A stretch of DNA of 64,000 nucleotides from Pseudomonas syringae (lineage in GTDB: Bacteria; Pseudomonadota; Gammaproteobacteria; Pseudomonadales; Pseudomonadaceae): the NCBI RefSeq assembly GCF_001698815.1, contig NZ_LGSI01000005.1:50688-114687 (forward strand), given 5' to 3'. Made by a program: the position numbers and the translations under genes. Every line of letters begins with the position of its first letter. The stretch's first letter is position 1. Below, in pieces: positions 52,150 through 62,722 of this stretch. Under the pieces are notes generated by a model. It was not told the DNA's origin. It was given only the letters and a program-made list of their open reading frames with translations, and did not search any database.

Positions 52150-53367
52150 ATGGCAGACTTACCTTCGCCGCGCCGTTTTGCGCGCATCGATCGACTCCCC
52201 CCGTACGTATTCAACATCACCGCCGAGCTGAAAATGGCCGCTCGCCGCCGTGGTGAAGACATCATCGACTTGAGCATGGGCAACCCCGACGGGCCGACCC
52301 CACCGCATATCGTCGAAAAACTGGTCACCGTTGCCCAACGTGAAGACACTCACGGCTACTCGACTTCGCGTGGCATTCCGCGTCTGCGTCGGGCGATTTC
52401 CAACTGGTACAAAAAACGCTACGACGTCGATATCGACCCGGAAGACGAAGCCATCGTCACCATCGGCTCGAAAGAGGGCCTGGCGCATTTGATGCTGGCG
52501 ACCCTGGATCAAGGCGACACGGTGCTGGTGCCGAATCCAAGCTATCCGATTCATATCTACGGCGCGGTCATTGCCGGTGCTCAGGTCCGTTCGGTGCCGC
52601 TGATTCCAGGTGTGGACTTCTTTGCCGAGCTGGAAAAAGCCATCCGCGGCTCGATCCCCAAGCCGAAAATGATGATCCTCGGCTTTCCGTCCAACCCTAC
52701 CGCGCAGTGCGTCGAGCTGGATTTCTTCGAGCGCGTCGTGGCGCTGGCCAAGCAATACGACGTGCTGGTGGTTCACGATCTGGCCTACGCCGACATCGTC
52801 TACGACGGCTGGAAAGCCCCGTCGATCATGCAGGTGCCCGGCGCCAAGGACATCGCGGTGGAGTTTTTCACCCTGTCCAAGAGCTACAACATGGCGGGCT
52901 GGCGCATCGGTTTCATGGTCGGCAACGCGGAACTGGTCAACGCCCTGGCGCGGATCAAGAGTTATCACGACTACGGCACCTTCACCCCGCTGCAAGTGGC
53001 GGCCATTGCGGCGCTTGAAGGCGACCAGCAATGCGTGCTGGACATCGCCGAGCAATACCGTCAACGCCGCAACGTGCTGGTCAAAGGCCTGCATGAATTA
53101 GGCTGGATGGTGGAGAACCCGAAAGCCTCGATGTACGTGTGGGCCAAGATTCCTCCGGCTTACGCGCACCTTGGTTCACTGGAATTCGCCAAGAAGCTGC
53201 TGGCCGAGGCGAAGGTCTGCGTGTCGCCGGGTGTCGGTTTTGGTGAATACGGCGACGATCACGTGCGCTTCGCCCTGATCGAAAACCAGGACCGCATCCG
53301 CCAGGCCGTACGCGGTATTCGCGGGATGTTCCGGGTCGATGGGCAGTTGCCGGGTAAATCTGTCTGA
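52150..53367 (+). CDS. alaC: Alanine transaminase AlaC-like
   Basis: A 405-residue class I/II aminotransferase. The N-terminus [20 protein letters not shown] is nearly the AlaC (YfdZ) signature of E. coli. PLP lysine is Lys244 in [13 protein letters not shown], and [11 protein letters not shown] and [12 protein letters not shown] fit the family. It makes alanine from pyruvate with glutamate. ATG at 52150 follows AGAGGCCTCC; upstream in-frame ATGs run through a REP repeat. Followed within 20 bases by a strong terminator, so it is its own unit. Confidence 0.93.
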   Translation: MADLPSPRRFARIDRLPPYVFNITAELKMAARRRGEDIIDLSMGNPDGPTPPHIVEKLVTVAQREDTHGYSTSRGIPRLRRAISNWYKKRYDVDIDPEDEAIVTIGSKEGLAHLMLATLDQGDTVLVPNPSYPIHIYGAVIAGAQVRSVPLIPGVDFFAELEKAIRGSIPKPKMMILGFPSNPTAQCVELDFFERVVALAKQYDVLVVHDLAYADIVYDGWKAPSIMQVPGAKDIAVEFFTLSKSYNMAGWRIGFMVGNAELVNALARIKSYHDYGTFTPLQVAAIAALEGDQQCVLDIAEQYRQRRNVLVKGLHELGWMVENPKASMYVWAKIPPAYAHLGSLEFAKKLLAEAKVCVSPGVGFGEYGDDHVRFALIENQDRIRQAVRGIRGMFRVDGQLPGKSV

Positions 53368-53385
53368 TTGCGACATGATGTGACC

Positions 53386-53418
53386 AAAATCCTCCGATTA
53401 TCACGGGGGATTTTTTTT
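53386..53418 (+). terminator. Rho-independent terminator after alaC
   Basis: Stem AAATCCTCCG / CGGGGGATTT (one mismatch) with a short loop, followed by a run of eight T. It starts 19 bases past the alaC stop. Confidence 0.9.
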
Positions 53419-53439
53419 GCCTGAGCGAATGCGATTTCC

Positions 53440-53491
53440 GTAGGAGCGGCTTTAGCCGCGAGGGCGCGCTCCCGGCTGAAGCCGGTCCTAC
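53440..53491. repeat. Mosaic REP pair
   Basis: Left arm GTAGGAGCGGCTTTAGCCGC, right arm CCGGCTGAAGCCGGTCCTAC, with almost no spacer: two REP subfamilies combined. Confidence 0.8.
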
Positions 53492-53663
53492 AAGCTCTAT
53501 TTATCCCTCCCCGCCAACCCATGTCGTAAACGCACCTTTGCGTGGCGTCCGTAGGCATTTGGCGTCTTTGGTCCGGCCCTACCATCGCATCAAAGGGCAC
53601 TGTCTTCAGACTGCGGCCCTACCCTCATAAGTCAGGCGCCACGCCGCCGCTGGGAGAACCGCG

Positions 53664-54917
<1,254 letters not shown>

Positions 54918-54934
54918 GTCAGGAGTAGTCACTC

Positions 54935-56185
54935 ATGCAGCATTACTCAGGCTTCGGCCTTCTGAAACACTCCCTCAGCCACCACGAAAACTGGCAGCGC
55001 ATGTGGCGCACGCCGACCCCGAAAAAAGTCTACGACGTGGTTATCGTCGGCGGCGGCGGGCACGGTCTGGCCACGGCTTATTACCTGGCTAAAGAGCACG
55101 GCATCACTAACGTGGCCGTGGTCGAGAAAGGCTGGCTGGGCGGCGGCAACACGGCGCGCAACACCACCATCGTGCGTTCCAACTATCTTTGGGATGAATC
55201 CGCGCACCTGTACGAACACGCGATGAAACTGTGGGAAGGCCTGTCCCAGGACCTGAACTACAACGTGATGTTCTCCCAGCGCGGCGTCTACAACCTGTGT
55301 CACACCTTGCAGGACATGCGTGATTCCGAGCGTCGGGTCAGCGCCAACCGCCTCAATGGCGTGGACGGCGAATTACTCAACGGCAAACAGGTCGCGGACG
55401 AAATCCCGTACCTGGACTGCTCGAAAAACACCCGTTACCCGATCATCGGCGCAACCGTACAGCGGCGCGGCGGCGTGGCCCGTCACGACGCCGTGGCCTG
55501 GGGCTTTGCCCGTGCCGCCGATGCCTTGGGCGTGGACTTGATCCAGCAGACCGAAGTGATCGGCTTCCGCAAGGAAAACGGCGTGTGTGTCGGCGTGGAA
55601 ACCAATAAAGGCTTCATCGGCGCCAAGCGCGTCGGCGTGGTCACCGCCGGTAACTCCGGGCACATGGCGAAACTGGCGGGCTTCCGCCTGCCAATCGAAT
55701 CCCACCCGCTGCAAGCGCTGGTGTCCGAGCCGATCAAGCCGATTATCGACAGCGTGATCATGTCCAACGCCGTACACGGCTACATCAGCCAGTCCGACAA
55801 GGGCGACCTGGTGATCGGCGCCGGTATCGACGGCTACAACGGCTACGGCCAGCGCGGCTCTTATCCGGTGATCGAACACACCGTCCAGGCCATCGTCGAG
55901 ATGTTCCCGGTACTGTCCCGTGTACGCATGAACCGTCAGTGGGGCGGCATCGTCGACACCACGCCGGACGCTTGCCCGATCATTTCCAAAACACCAGTGC
56001 CGAACATGTTCTTCAACTGCGGTTGGGGCACCGGCGGCTTCAAGGCCACGCCGGGCTCGGGCAACGTGTTTGCCGCCAGCCTCGCCAAAGGCGAAATGCA
56101 CCCGTTGGCAAAACCTTTTTCCATCGACCGTTTCCACAACGGCGCTCTTATTGACGAACACGGCGCAGCCGCGGTCGCCCACTAA
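54935..56185 (+). CDS. soxB: Sarcosine oxidase beta subunit
   Basis: A 416-residue flavoprotein of the DAO family. The N-terminal dinucleotide-binding loop is [40 protein letters not shown] follows, where the R-S-N-Y region fits the covalent flavin site neighbourhood. C-terminal [16 protein letters not shown] closes the fold. It is the catalytic subunit of heterotetrameric sarcosine oxidase (sarcosine to glycine plus methylene-THF or formaldehyde and H2O2). Caggagtagtc precedes the ATG. Confidence 0.96.
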   Translation: MQHYSGFGLLKHSLSHHENWQRMWRTPTPKKVYDVVIVGGGGHGLATAYYLAKEHGITNVAVVEKGWLGGGNTARNTTIVRSNYLWDESAHLYEHAMKLWEGLSQDLNYNVMFSQRGVYNLCHTLQDMRDSERRVSANRLNGVDGELLNGKQVADEIPYLDCSKNTRYPIIGATVQRRGGVARHDAVAWGFARAADALGVDLIQQTEVIGFRKENGVCVGVETNKGFIGAKRVGVVTAGNSGHMAKLAGFRLPIESHPLQALVSEPIKPIIDSVIMSNAVHGYISQSDKGDLVIGAGIDGYNGYGQRGSYPVIEHTVQAIVEMFPVLSRVRMNRQWGGIVDTTPDACPIISKTPVPNMFFNCGWGTGGFKATPGSGNVFAASLAKGEMHPLAKPFSIDRFHNGALIDEHGAAAVAH

Positions 56186-56201
56186 CAGGAGAGTTTTCCT
56201 T

Positions 56202-56528
56202 ATGTTGCATATCTTCTGTCCTCACTGTGGCGAACTGCGCTCCGAAGAGGAATTCCACGCATCCGGTCAGGCGCACATTCCGCGTCCGCTGGATCCGGGC
56301 GCCTGCACCGACGAGCAATGGGGCGACTACATGTTCTTCCGCGATAACCCGCGCGGACTGCATCACGAACTGTGGATTCACGCCGCCGGTTGCCGCCAGT
56401 ACTTCAACGCTACCCGCGACACCGTTACTTACGAAATTCTCGAAACCTACCCGATTGGCGCCAAGCCCCAGTTCACTAACAAGGCATTCGGCAACCAGGC
56501 AGCCAGCGGCGAGGGAGACAAGGTATGA
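56202..56528 (+). CDS. soxD: Sarcosine oxidase delta subunit
   Basis: A 108-residue small subunit. The N-terminal MLHIFCPHCGELRSEEEFHA, with Cys-x-x-Cys plus His residues, is the zinc-binding motif of the delta subunit. DNPRGLHHELWIHAAGCRQY is conserved. CAGGAGAG lies 10 bases ahead of ATG; the longer in-frame extension overlaps soxB and is not used. Its stop overlaps the soxA start by four bases (ATGA). Confidence 0.95.
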   Translation: MLHIFCPHCGELRSEEEFHASGQAHIPRPLDPGACTDEQWGDYMFFRDNPRGLHHELWIHAAGCRQYFNATRDTVTYEILETYPIGAKPQFTNKAFGNQAASGEGDKV

Positions 56529-59500
56529 GCCAGACTAACCGACTGCCCAACGGCGGCCGCATCGACCGCAGCAAGGTGCTGAATTTCACCTTCAACGGCC
56601 AGACCTACCAAGGCTTCGAAGGCGACACGCTGGCCGCTGCATTGCTGGCCAACGGCGTTGATATCATCGGCCGCAGCTTCAAGTATTCCCGTCCGCGCGG
56701 CATCTTCGCAGCCGGTTCCGAAGAGCCGAACGCGGTGCTGCAAATCGGCGCGACCGAAGCGACGCAAATCCCCAACGTGCGCGCCACGCAACAGGCGTTG
56801 TATTCGGGCCTCGTCGCGACCAGCACCAACGGCTGGCCGAGCGTCAACAATGACGTGATGGGGATTCTCGGCAAGGTCGGCGGCAAGCTGATGCCGCCGG
56901 GTTTCTACTACAAAACCTTCATGTACCCGCAATCGTTCTGGATGACTTACGAGAAGTACATTCGTAAGGCTGCCGGCCTCGGTCGCTCGCCGACTGAAAA
57001 CGATCCGGACACCTACGACGCCATGAACCAGCACTGCGACGTGCTGATCGTCGGCGCTGGCCCTGCGGGTCTCGCTGCGGCCCTGGCTGCCGCGCGCAGC
57101 GGCGCACGGGTGATTCTCGCCGATGAACAGGAAGAGTTCGGCGGCAGCCTGCTGGACACTCGCGAAAGCCTCGACGGCAAACCTGCCACTGAATGGGTCG
57201 CGACGGTTATCGCCGAGCTTAAAGGCCTGAAGAACGTGGTGCTGCTGCCACGCGCCACGGTCAACGGCTACCACGACCATAATTTCCTGACCATTCACGA
57301 ACGCCTCACCGATCACCTCGGCGACCGCGCGCCAATCGGCCAGGTGCGTCAGCGCATGCACCGTGTGCGTGCCAAGCGCGTGGTGTTGGCGTCCGGTACT
57401 CACGAACGTCCGCTGGTTTACGGCAACAACGACGTGCCGGGCAACATGCTGGCGGGCGCGGTTTCCACTTATGTACGCCGTTACGGCGTGGCGCCGGGCA
57501 AGAAACTGGTGCTGTCCACCAACAACGATCACGCGTACCGCGTCGCTCTGGACTGGCTCGACGCCAGCCTGCAAGTGGTGGCGATTGCCGATGCCCGTCA
57601 CAACCCACGTGGCGCGCTGGTTGAAGAAGCCCGCGCCAAAGGCATTCGCATCCTGACCGGCAGCGCCGTGATCGAAGCGCGCGGCAGCAAGCATGTTACG
57701 GCAGCGCGCATTGCCGCCATCGACGTCAAAGCCCATCGCGTCACCAGCCCTGGCGAATGGCTCGATTGCGATCTGGTCGCCAGCTCCGGCGGCTACAGCC
57801 CAATCGTCCACCTCGCTTCACACTTGGGCGGCAAGCCGGTCTGGCGTGAAGACATCCTCGGTTTCGTACCGGGTGAAGCACCGCAAAAACGCGTCTGCGT
57901 CGGTGGTGTGAACGGTGTTTACGCACTCGGCGACGCACTGGCCGATGGTTTCGAAGGTGGCGTGCGCGCCGCCAGCGAAGCCGGGTTCAAAGCAGTCGAA
58001 GGCGTCTTGCCAAAAGCCCTGAGCCGCGCGGAAGAGCCGACGCTGGCGCTGTTCCAGGTGCCGCATGACAAAACCACCGCTCGCGCGCCGAAGCAATTCG
58101 TCGACCTGCAAAACGACGTTACCGCTGCCGCCATCGAACTGGCAACCCGCGAAGGCTTCGAGTCGGTCGAGCACGTCAAGCGCTACACCGCGCTGGGCTT
58201 CGGTACCGATCAGGGCAAGCTGGGCAACGTCAACGGCCTGGCCATCGCCGCCCGCTCGCTGAACGTGACCATCCCGGAAATGGGCACCACCATGTTCCGC
58301 CCGAACTACACGCCGGTGACGTTCGGCGCTGTGGCCGGTCGTCACTGCGGGCACATTTTCGAGCCGGTTCGCTTCACTGCGCTGCACGCCTGGCACGTCA
58401 AGAACGGCGCCGAGTTTGAAGACGTCGGCCAATGGAAACGCCCTTGGTACTTCCCGAAAAAAGGTGAAGACATCCATGCCGCCGTTGGCCGCGAATGCAA
58501 AGCCGTGCGCGACAGCGTCGGCCTGCTGGATGCCTCGACCCTCGGCAAGATCGACATTCAAGGCCCGGATGCCCGCGAGTTCCTCAACCGCATCTACAGC
58601 AACGCCTGGACCAAGCTCGATGTGGGCAAGGCGCGTTACGGCCTGATGTGTAAGGAAGACGGCATGGTCTTCGACGACGGTGTTACCGCCTGTGTCGCCG
58701 ACAACCATTTCATCATGACCACCACCACTGGCGGCGCGGCACGCGTACTGCAATGGCTGGAAATCTATCAGCAGACCGAATGGCCTGACCTGAAGGTCTA
58801 TTTCACTTCCGTGACCGACCATTGGGCGACCATGACCCTGTCCGGGCCGAACAGCCGCAAGCTGCTCAGCGAAGTGACCGACATCGATCTGGACCGTGAT
58901 GCATTCCCGTTCATGACCTGGAAGGAAGGTCTGGTGGGCGGCGTTCCGGCGCGGGTGTTCCGCATCTCGTTCACCGGCGAGCTGTCGTACGAAGTCAACG
59001 TCCAGGCCGACTACGCCATGGGCGTACTGGAAAAAATCGTCGAAGCCGGCAAGCAGTACAACCTGACGCCGTACGGCACCGAAACCATGCACGTGCTGCG
59101 CGCCGAGAAGGGTTTCATCATCGTCGGCCAGGACACTGACGGCTCGATGACCCCGGACGACCTGAACATGGGCTGGTGTGTCGGTCGTACCAAACCGTTC
59201 TCGTGGCTCGGCTGGCGCGGCATGAATCGCGAAGATTGCGTGCGCGAACAGCGCAAGCAGCTGGTCGGCCTGAAACCGGTCGATCCGACCAAATGGCTGC
59301 CCGAAGGCGCGCAACTGGTGTTCGACACCAAGCAAGCGATCCCGATGCAGATGGTCGGCCACGTGACGTCGAGCTACGCGGTGTCTTCGCTGGGTTATTC
59401 GTTCGCCATGGGCGTGGTCAAAGGCGGCTTGAAGCGCATGGGCGAACGGGTGTTCGCACCGTTGGCGGACGGCAGCTTCATCGAAGCCGAAATCGTGTCT

Positions 59501-59545
59501 TCGGTGTTCTTCGATCCGAAGGGTGAGCAGCAGAACGTGGAGTGA
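56525..59545 (+). CDS. soxA: Sarcosine oxidase alpha subunit
   Basis: A 1006-residue subunit. Domains in order: an N-terminal ferredoxin-like Fer2_4 domain (~15-105, FTFNGQTYQGFEGDTLAAAL), an NAD/FAD-binding pyridine nucleotide domain (~170-420, VLIVGAGPAGLAAALAAARS), a linker, and a C-terminal aminomethyltransferase (GCV_T-like) part (~610-1000) that binds THF and captures the one-carbon unit (LSGPNSRKLLSE; RISFTGELSYEVNVQADYAM). Full length for the family. Overlaps soxD by ATGA; a REP pair follows before soxG. Confidence 0.96.
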   Translation: MSQTNRLPNGGRIDRSKVLNFTFNGQTYQGFEGDTLAAALLANGVDIIGRSFKYSRPRGIFAAGSEEPNAVLQIGATEATQIPNVRATQQALYSGLVATSTNGWPSVNNDVMGILGKVGGKLMPPGFYYKTFMYPQSFWMTYEKYIRKAAGLGRSPTENDPDTYDAMNQHCDVLIVGAGPAGLAAALAAARSGARVILADEQEEFGGSLLDTRESLDGKPATEWVATVIAELKGLKNVVLLPRATVNGYHDHNFLTIHERLTDHLGDRAPIGQVRQRMHRVRAKRVVLASGTHERPLVYGNNDVPGNMLAGAVSTYVRRYGVAPGKKLVLSTNNDHAYRVALDWLDASLQVVAIADARHNPRGALVEEARAKGIRILTGSAVIEARGSKHVTAARIAAIDVKAHRVTSPGEWLDCDLVASSGGYSPIVHLASHLGGKPVWREDILGFVPGEAPQKRVCVGGVNGVYALGDALADGFEGGVRAASEAGFKAVEGVLPKALSRAEEPTLALFQVPHDKTTARAPKQFVDLQNDVTAAAIELATREGFESVEHVKRYTALGFGTDQGKLGNVNGLAIAARSLNVTIPEMGTTMFRPNYTPVTFGAVAGRHCGHIFEPVRFTALHAWHVKNGAEFEDVGQWKRPWYFPKKGEDIHAAVGRECKAVRDSVGLLDASTLGKIDIQGPDAREFLNRIYSNAWTKLDVGKARYGLMCKEDGMVFDDGVTACVADNHFIMTTTTGGAARVLQWLEIYQQTEWPDLKVYFTSVTDHWATMTLSGPNSRKLLSEVTDIDLDRDAFPFMTWKEGLVGGVPARVFRISFTGELSYEVNVQADYAMGVLEKIVEAGKQYNLTPYGTETMHVLRAEKGFIIVGQDTDGSMTPDDLNMGWCVGRTKPFSWLGWRGMNREDCVREQRKQLVGLKPVDPTKWLPEGAQLVFDTKQAIPMQMVGHVTSSYAVSSLGYSFAMGVVKGGLKRMGERVFAPLADGSFIEAEIVSSVFFDPKGEQQNVE

Positions 59546-59553
59546 CTGCATCT

Positions 59554-59623
59554 CCTCTCGCGGCTAAAGCCGCTCCTACGGGGAATGGAAACGGATTCCG
59601 TAGGAGCGGCTTCAGCCGCGAGG
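59554..59623. repeat. REP pair inside the sox operon (GTAGGAGCGGCTTCAGCC family)
   Basis: TCGCGGCTAAAGCCGCTCCTAC and GTAGGAGCGGCTTCAGCCGCGA in outward order (each core at most 20 bases: GCGGCTAAAGCCGCTCCTAC; GTAGGAGCGGCTTCAGCCGC). It lies nine bases after soxA and 58 before soxG. Confidence 0.8.
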
Positions 59624-59681
59624 CAGCGAGGCCGCCGAAGTTACGTCCAATGAAACAACAGAATTCAGGAACAGGTGCTCT

Positions 59682-60314
59682 ATGACCACAGCCAACGTTT
59701 ACCAGCAGCGGCCAACGACCGGCGAAAAAGCCGAGTCACCGCTGTTTCATGCCGATCTCAACAAGCTGGTCGGTAAAGGTCGCGCCAACCCTGGCGTGCT
59801 CCTGCGCGAGAAGAAACTGCTCGGCCATCTGACGATTCGTGGCGATGCCCATGATCCGGCGTTCGCTGCTGGAGTGGCGACCGCCAGCGGCATGGAACTG
59901 CCCAAGGCCTTGACCGTGGTCATCAACGGCGAAAGCTCGCTGCAATGGCTCGGCCCGGATGAATGGCTGCTGATCGTGCCCAGCGGTGAAGAGTTTGCAG
60001 CCGAACAGAAGCTGCGCGCAGCGCTGACCGGTTTGCACATTGCCATTGTCAACGTCAGCGGTGGCCAGTCGATCCTTGAACTGACCGGCTCGAAAGTCCG
60101 CGAAGTGCTGATGAAATCCACCAGCTACGACGTTCACCCGGACAACTTCCCGGTGGGCAAGGCCGTCGGCACCGTGTTCGCCAAATCGCAACTGGTCATC
60201 CGCCGTACGGGCGAGGAAACCTGGGAACTGCTGATCCGCCGCAGCTTCGCTGATTACTGGTGGATGTGGTTGCAGGATGCCAGTGCCGAGTATGGCTTGA
60301 GCATTCAGGCCTGA
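59682..60314 (+). CDS. soxG: Sarcosine oxidase gamma subunit
   Basis: A 210-residue subunit with the GCV_T-like fold of SoxG (VVINGESSLQWLGPDEWLLI, INVSGGQSILELTGSKVREV adjusted as VNVSGGQSILELTGSKVREV, WELLIRRSFADYWWMWLQDA). It completes the alpha-beta-gamma-delta complex encoded by soxBDAG. ACAGG lies nine bases ahead of ATG. The gap to soxA holds a REP pair, which could lower soxG expression relative to soxBDA. Confidence 0.94.
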   Translation: MTTANVYQQRPTTGEKAESPLFHADLNKLVGKGRANPGVLLREKKLLGHLTIRGDAHDPAFAAGVATASGMELPKALTVVINGESSLQWLGPDEWLLIVPSGEEFAAEQKLRAALTGLHIAIVNVSGGQSILELTGSKVREVLMKSTSYDVHPDNFPVGKAVGTVFAKSQLVIRRTGEETWELLIRRSFADYWWMWLQDASAEYGLSIQA

Positions 60315-60327
60315 TACACCTCGCGGC

Positions 60328-60401
60328 TCTCGCGGCTAAAGCCGCTCCTACAGGCGATGCGCATGTTCCAGTACGCCCGTAGGAGCGGCTTCAGCCGCGA
60401 G
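60328..60401. repeat. REP pair between soxG and purU (GTAGGAGCGGCTTCAGCC family)
   Basis: Outward-facing arms GCGGCTAAAGCCGCTCCTAC and GTAGGAGCGGCTTCAGCCGC, the same arrangement as between soxA and soxG. Confidence 0.8.
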
Positions 60402-60434
60402 CAGCGACGACACATTTCCAACAAGGATTAACCA

Positions 60435-61292
60435 ATGAGCCGCGCCCCCGACACATGGATTCTGACTGCCGACTGCCCAAGCGTGCTGGGCACGGTGGAC
60501 GCGGTGACCCGCTATCTGTTCGAGCAGGGCTGCTACGTGACCGAGCACCACTCCTTCGATGATCGGCTCTCCAGCCGCTTCTTCATTCGCGTGGAATTCC
60601 GTCAGCCCGATGGTTTTGACGAACAGGGCTTTCGCGCCGGTCTGGCCGAACGCGGGCAAGCGTTCGGCATGATCTTCGAGCTGACCGCGCCGAACTACCG
60701 CCCGAAAGTGGTGATCATGGTGTCCAAGGCCGACCACTGCCTGAACGACCTGCTCTACCGCCAACGCATCGGCCAGTTGTCCATGGATGTGGTTGCCGTG
60801 GTGTCCAACCATCCGGATCTGGAGCCGTTGGCGCGCTGGCACGAAATTCCGTACTACCATTTCCCCCTGGATCCGAACGACAAGCCGGCGCAGGAAAGCA
60901 AAGTCTGGCAAGTGATCGAAGAGTCCGGCGCCGAGCTGGTGATTCTCGCCCGCTACATGCAAGTGCTGTCGCCGGACCTTTGCCGCAAGCTGGACGGCAA
61001 GGCGATCAACATTCATCACTCGCTGCTGCCGGGTTTCAAGGGCGCCAAACCGTACCATCAGGCCTACAACAAGGGCGTGAAACTGGTCGGCGCCACCGCC
61101 CATTACATCAACAACGATCTGGACGAAGGCCCGATCATTGCCCAGGGCGTCGAAGCGGTTGATCACAGCCATTACCCCGAAGACCTGATCGCCAAGGGCC
61201 GGGATATCGAAGGCCAGACCCTGGCCCGGGCGGTGGGATATCACATTGAAAGGCGCGTGTTTTTGAATGCCAACAGAACGGTAGTGCTGTAA
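60435..61292 (+). CDS. purU: Formyltetrahydrofolate deformylase
   Basis: A 285-residue enzyme that hydrolyses 10-formyl-THF to formate and THF. The N-terminal ACT domain (~6-80, ILTADCPSVLGTVDAVTRYL) is the regulatory part, and the C-terminal formyltransferase-type domain holds the catalytic residues: Asn and His in INIHHSLLPGFKGAKPYHQA, and Asp in NNDLDEGPII. Placed at the end of the sox operon, it recycles THF and releases the sarcosine one-carbon unit as formate. AAGGATTAACC precedes ATG. Confidence 0.95.
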   Translation: MSRAPDTWILTADCPSVLGTVDAVTRYLFEQGCYVTEHHSFDDRLSSRFFIRVEFRQPDGFDEQGFRAGLAERGQAFGMIFELTAPNYRPKVVIMVSKADHCLNDLLYRQRIGQLSMDVVAVVSNHPDLEPLARWHEIPYYHFPLDPNDKPAQESKVWQVIEESGAELVILARYMQVLSPDLCRKLDGKAINIHHSLLPGFKGAKPYHQAYNKGVKLVGATAHYINNDLDEGPIIAQGVEAVDHSHYPEDLIAKGRDIEGQTLARAVGYHIERRVFLNANRTVVL

Positions 61293-61304
61293 ACGCAATC
61301 CCCT

Positions 61305-61356
61305 GTAGGACCGGCTTTAGCCGGGAAGACGTCCTCCCGGCTAAAGCCGGTCCTAC
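61305..61356. repeat. REP-type inverted repeat pair (GTAGGACCGGCTTTAGCC family)
   Basis: Arms GTAGGACCGGCTTTAGCCGG and CCGGCTAAAGCCGGTCCTAC with only a ~12-base centre, forming one long hairpin between purU and fdhA. Confidence 0.85.
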
Positions 61357-61469
61357 GGGATCGCAAACATCAATATCAAGCAAGCACCCCAGAGCAATCA
61401 GTGCGTTGCTGCTACACCGACAAAGCAACGCATTTCCCCGCGACATAACAACAAAATCGAGGTGAAAGC

Positions 61470-62669
61470 ATGTCTGGCAATCGTGGTGTGGTGTATCTCG
61501 GCGCTGGCAAGGTCGAAGTACAGAAAATTGACTATCCAAAAATGCAGGATCCGCGCGGTCGCAAGATCGAGCATGGCGTCATCCTGCGCGTGGTCTCTAC
61601 TAACATTTGCGGCTCGGACCAACACATGGTGCGCGGCCGTACAACCGCACAGACCGGCCTGGTGCTGGGGCATGAAATCACGGGTGAAGTGATCGAAAAA
61701 GGCACCGGCGTCGAGAACCTGAAAATCGGTGATCTGGTGTCGGTTCCTTTCAACGTGGCGTGCGGCCTGTGCCGTTCATGCAAGGAACAACACACCGGTG
61801 TCTGCCTGACGGTCAACCCGGCTCGCCCCGGCGGCGCCTATGGTTACGTCGATATGGGCGACTGGACCGGCGGCCAGGCGGAATACGTGCTGGTGCCGTA
61901 TGCCGACTTCAACCTGTTGAAGCTGCCTGACCGTGACAGGGCCATGGAAAAAATTCGTGACCTGACTTGCCTGTCCGACATTCTGCCTACCGGTTATCAC
62001 GGTGCCGTGACTGCCGGTGTAGGTCCGGGCAGTACGGTGTATATCGCGGGTGCAGGCCCGGTCGGCCTGGCCGCAGCTGCATCGGCGCGCCTGCTGGGCG
62101 CCGCAGTGGTCATCATCGGTGACGTCAATCCGGCCCGTCTGGTCCACGCCAAGGCTCAGGGTTTCGAAATTGCTGACCTGTCCCAGGACACCCCGCTGCA
62201 CGAACAGATCGCCGCGCTGCTGGGCGAACCGGAAGTGGATTGCGCGGTTGACGCCGTAGGCTTTGAAGCCCGCGGCCATGGCCACGCAGGCGTGCAACAT
62301 GAAGCTCCGGCAACCGTCCTCAACTCATTGATGGGCGTGGTCCGTGTGGCCGGCAAAATCGGCATTCCCGGCCTGTACGTCACCGAAGATCCAGGCGCTG
62401 TCGACGCTGCAGCAAAAATGGGCAGCCTGAGCATCCGCTTCGGCCTGGGCTGGGCCAAATCCCACAGCTTCCACACCGGCCAGACCCCGGTCATGAAGTA
62501 CAACCGCCAACTGATGCAAGCCATCATGTGGGACCGCATCAAGATCGCAGACATCGTCGGTGTCGAAGTCATCAGCCTCGACGACGCTCCACGCGGTTAC
62601 GGCGAGTTCGATGCCGGCGTGCCGAAGAAGTTTGTGATTGATCCGCATAAGTTGTTTAGTGCGGCGTAG
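61470..62669 (+). CDS. fdhA: Glutathione-independent formaldehyde dehydrogenase
   Basis: A 399-residue zinc alcohol-dehydrogenase-superfamily enzyme that oxidises formaldehyde to formate with tightly bound NAD, as in P. putida FdhA. Catalytic zinc ligands lie in STNICGSDQHMV (Cys) and LVLGHEITGEV (His, Glu). The structural-zinc cysteines are in NVACGLCRSCKEQHTGVC. The Rossmann motif is IAGAGPVGLAAAASARLLGA. GAGGTGAAAGC precedes ATG. It detoxifies formaldehyde from GbcA and sarcosine oxidase reactions. Confidence 0.96.
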   Translation: MSGNRGVVYLGAGKVEVQKIDYPKMQDPRGRKIEHGVILRVVSTNICGSDQHMVRGRTTAQTGLVLGHEITGEVIEKGTGVENLKIGDLVSVPFNVACGLCRSCKEQHTGVCLTVNPARPGGAYGYVDMGDWTGGQAEYVLVPYADFNLLKLPDRDRAMEKIRDLTCLSDILPTGYHGAVTAGVGPGSTVYIAGAGPVGLAAAASARLLGAAVVIIGDVNPARLVHAKAQGFEIADLSQDTPLHEQIAALLGEPEVDCAVDAVGFEARGHGHAGVQHEAPATVLNSLMGVVRVAGKIGIPGLYVTEDPGAVDAAAKMGSLSIRFGLGWAKSHSFHTGQTPVMKYNRQLMQAIMWDRIKIADIVGVEVISLDDAPRGYGEFDAGVPKKFVIDPHKLFSAA

Positions 62670-62685
62670 GTTTTTGGCGAACAAT

Positions 62686-62710
62686 TGGAGGAGGCTAAAT
62701 GCCTCCTCCA
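62686..62710. terminator. Perfect hairpin between convergent fdhA and Rhs-core gene
   Basis: TGGAGGAGGC-TAAAT-GCCTCCTCCA: a 10-base perfect stem with a 5-base loop, placed in the 53-base gap between two convergent stops. No T run follows on either strand, so intrinsic termination is only probable. Confidence 0.5.
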
Positions 62711-62722
62711 GACGTTTAACTG

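Noticed and set aside
53496..53663. Riboswitch upstream of glyA
   Set aside because: I looked for a glycine- or THF-aptamer-like pattern in the leader and could not support one.
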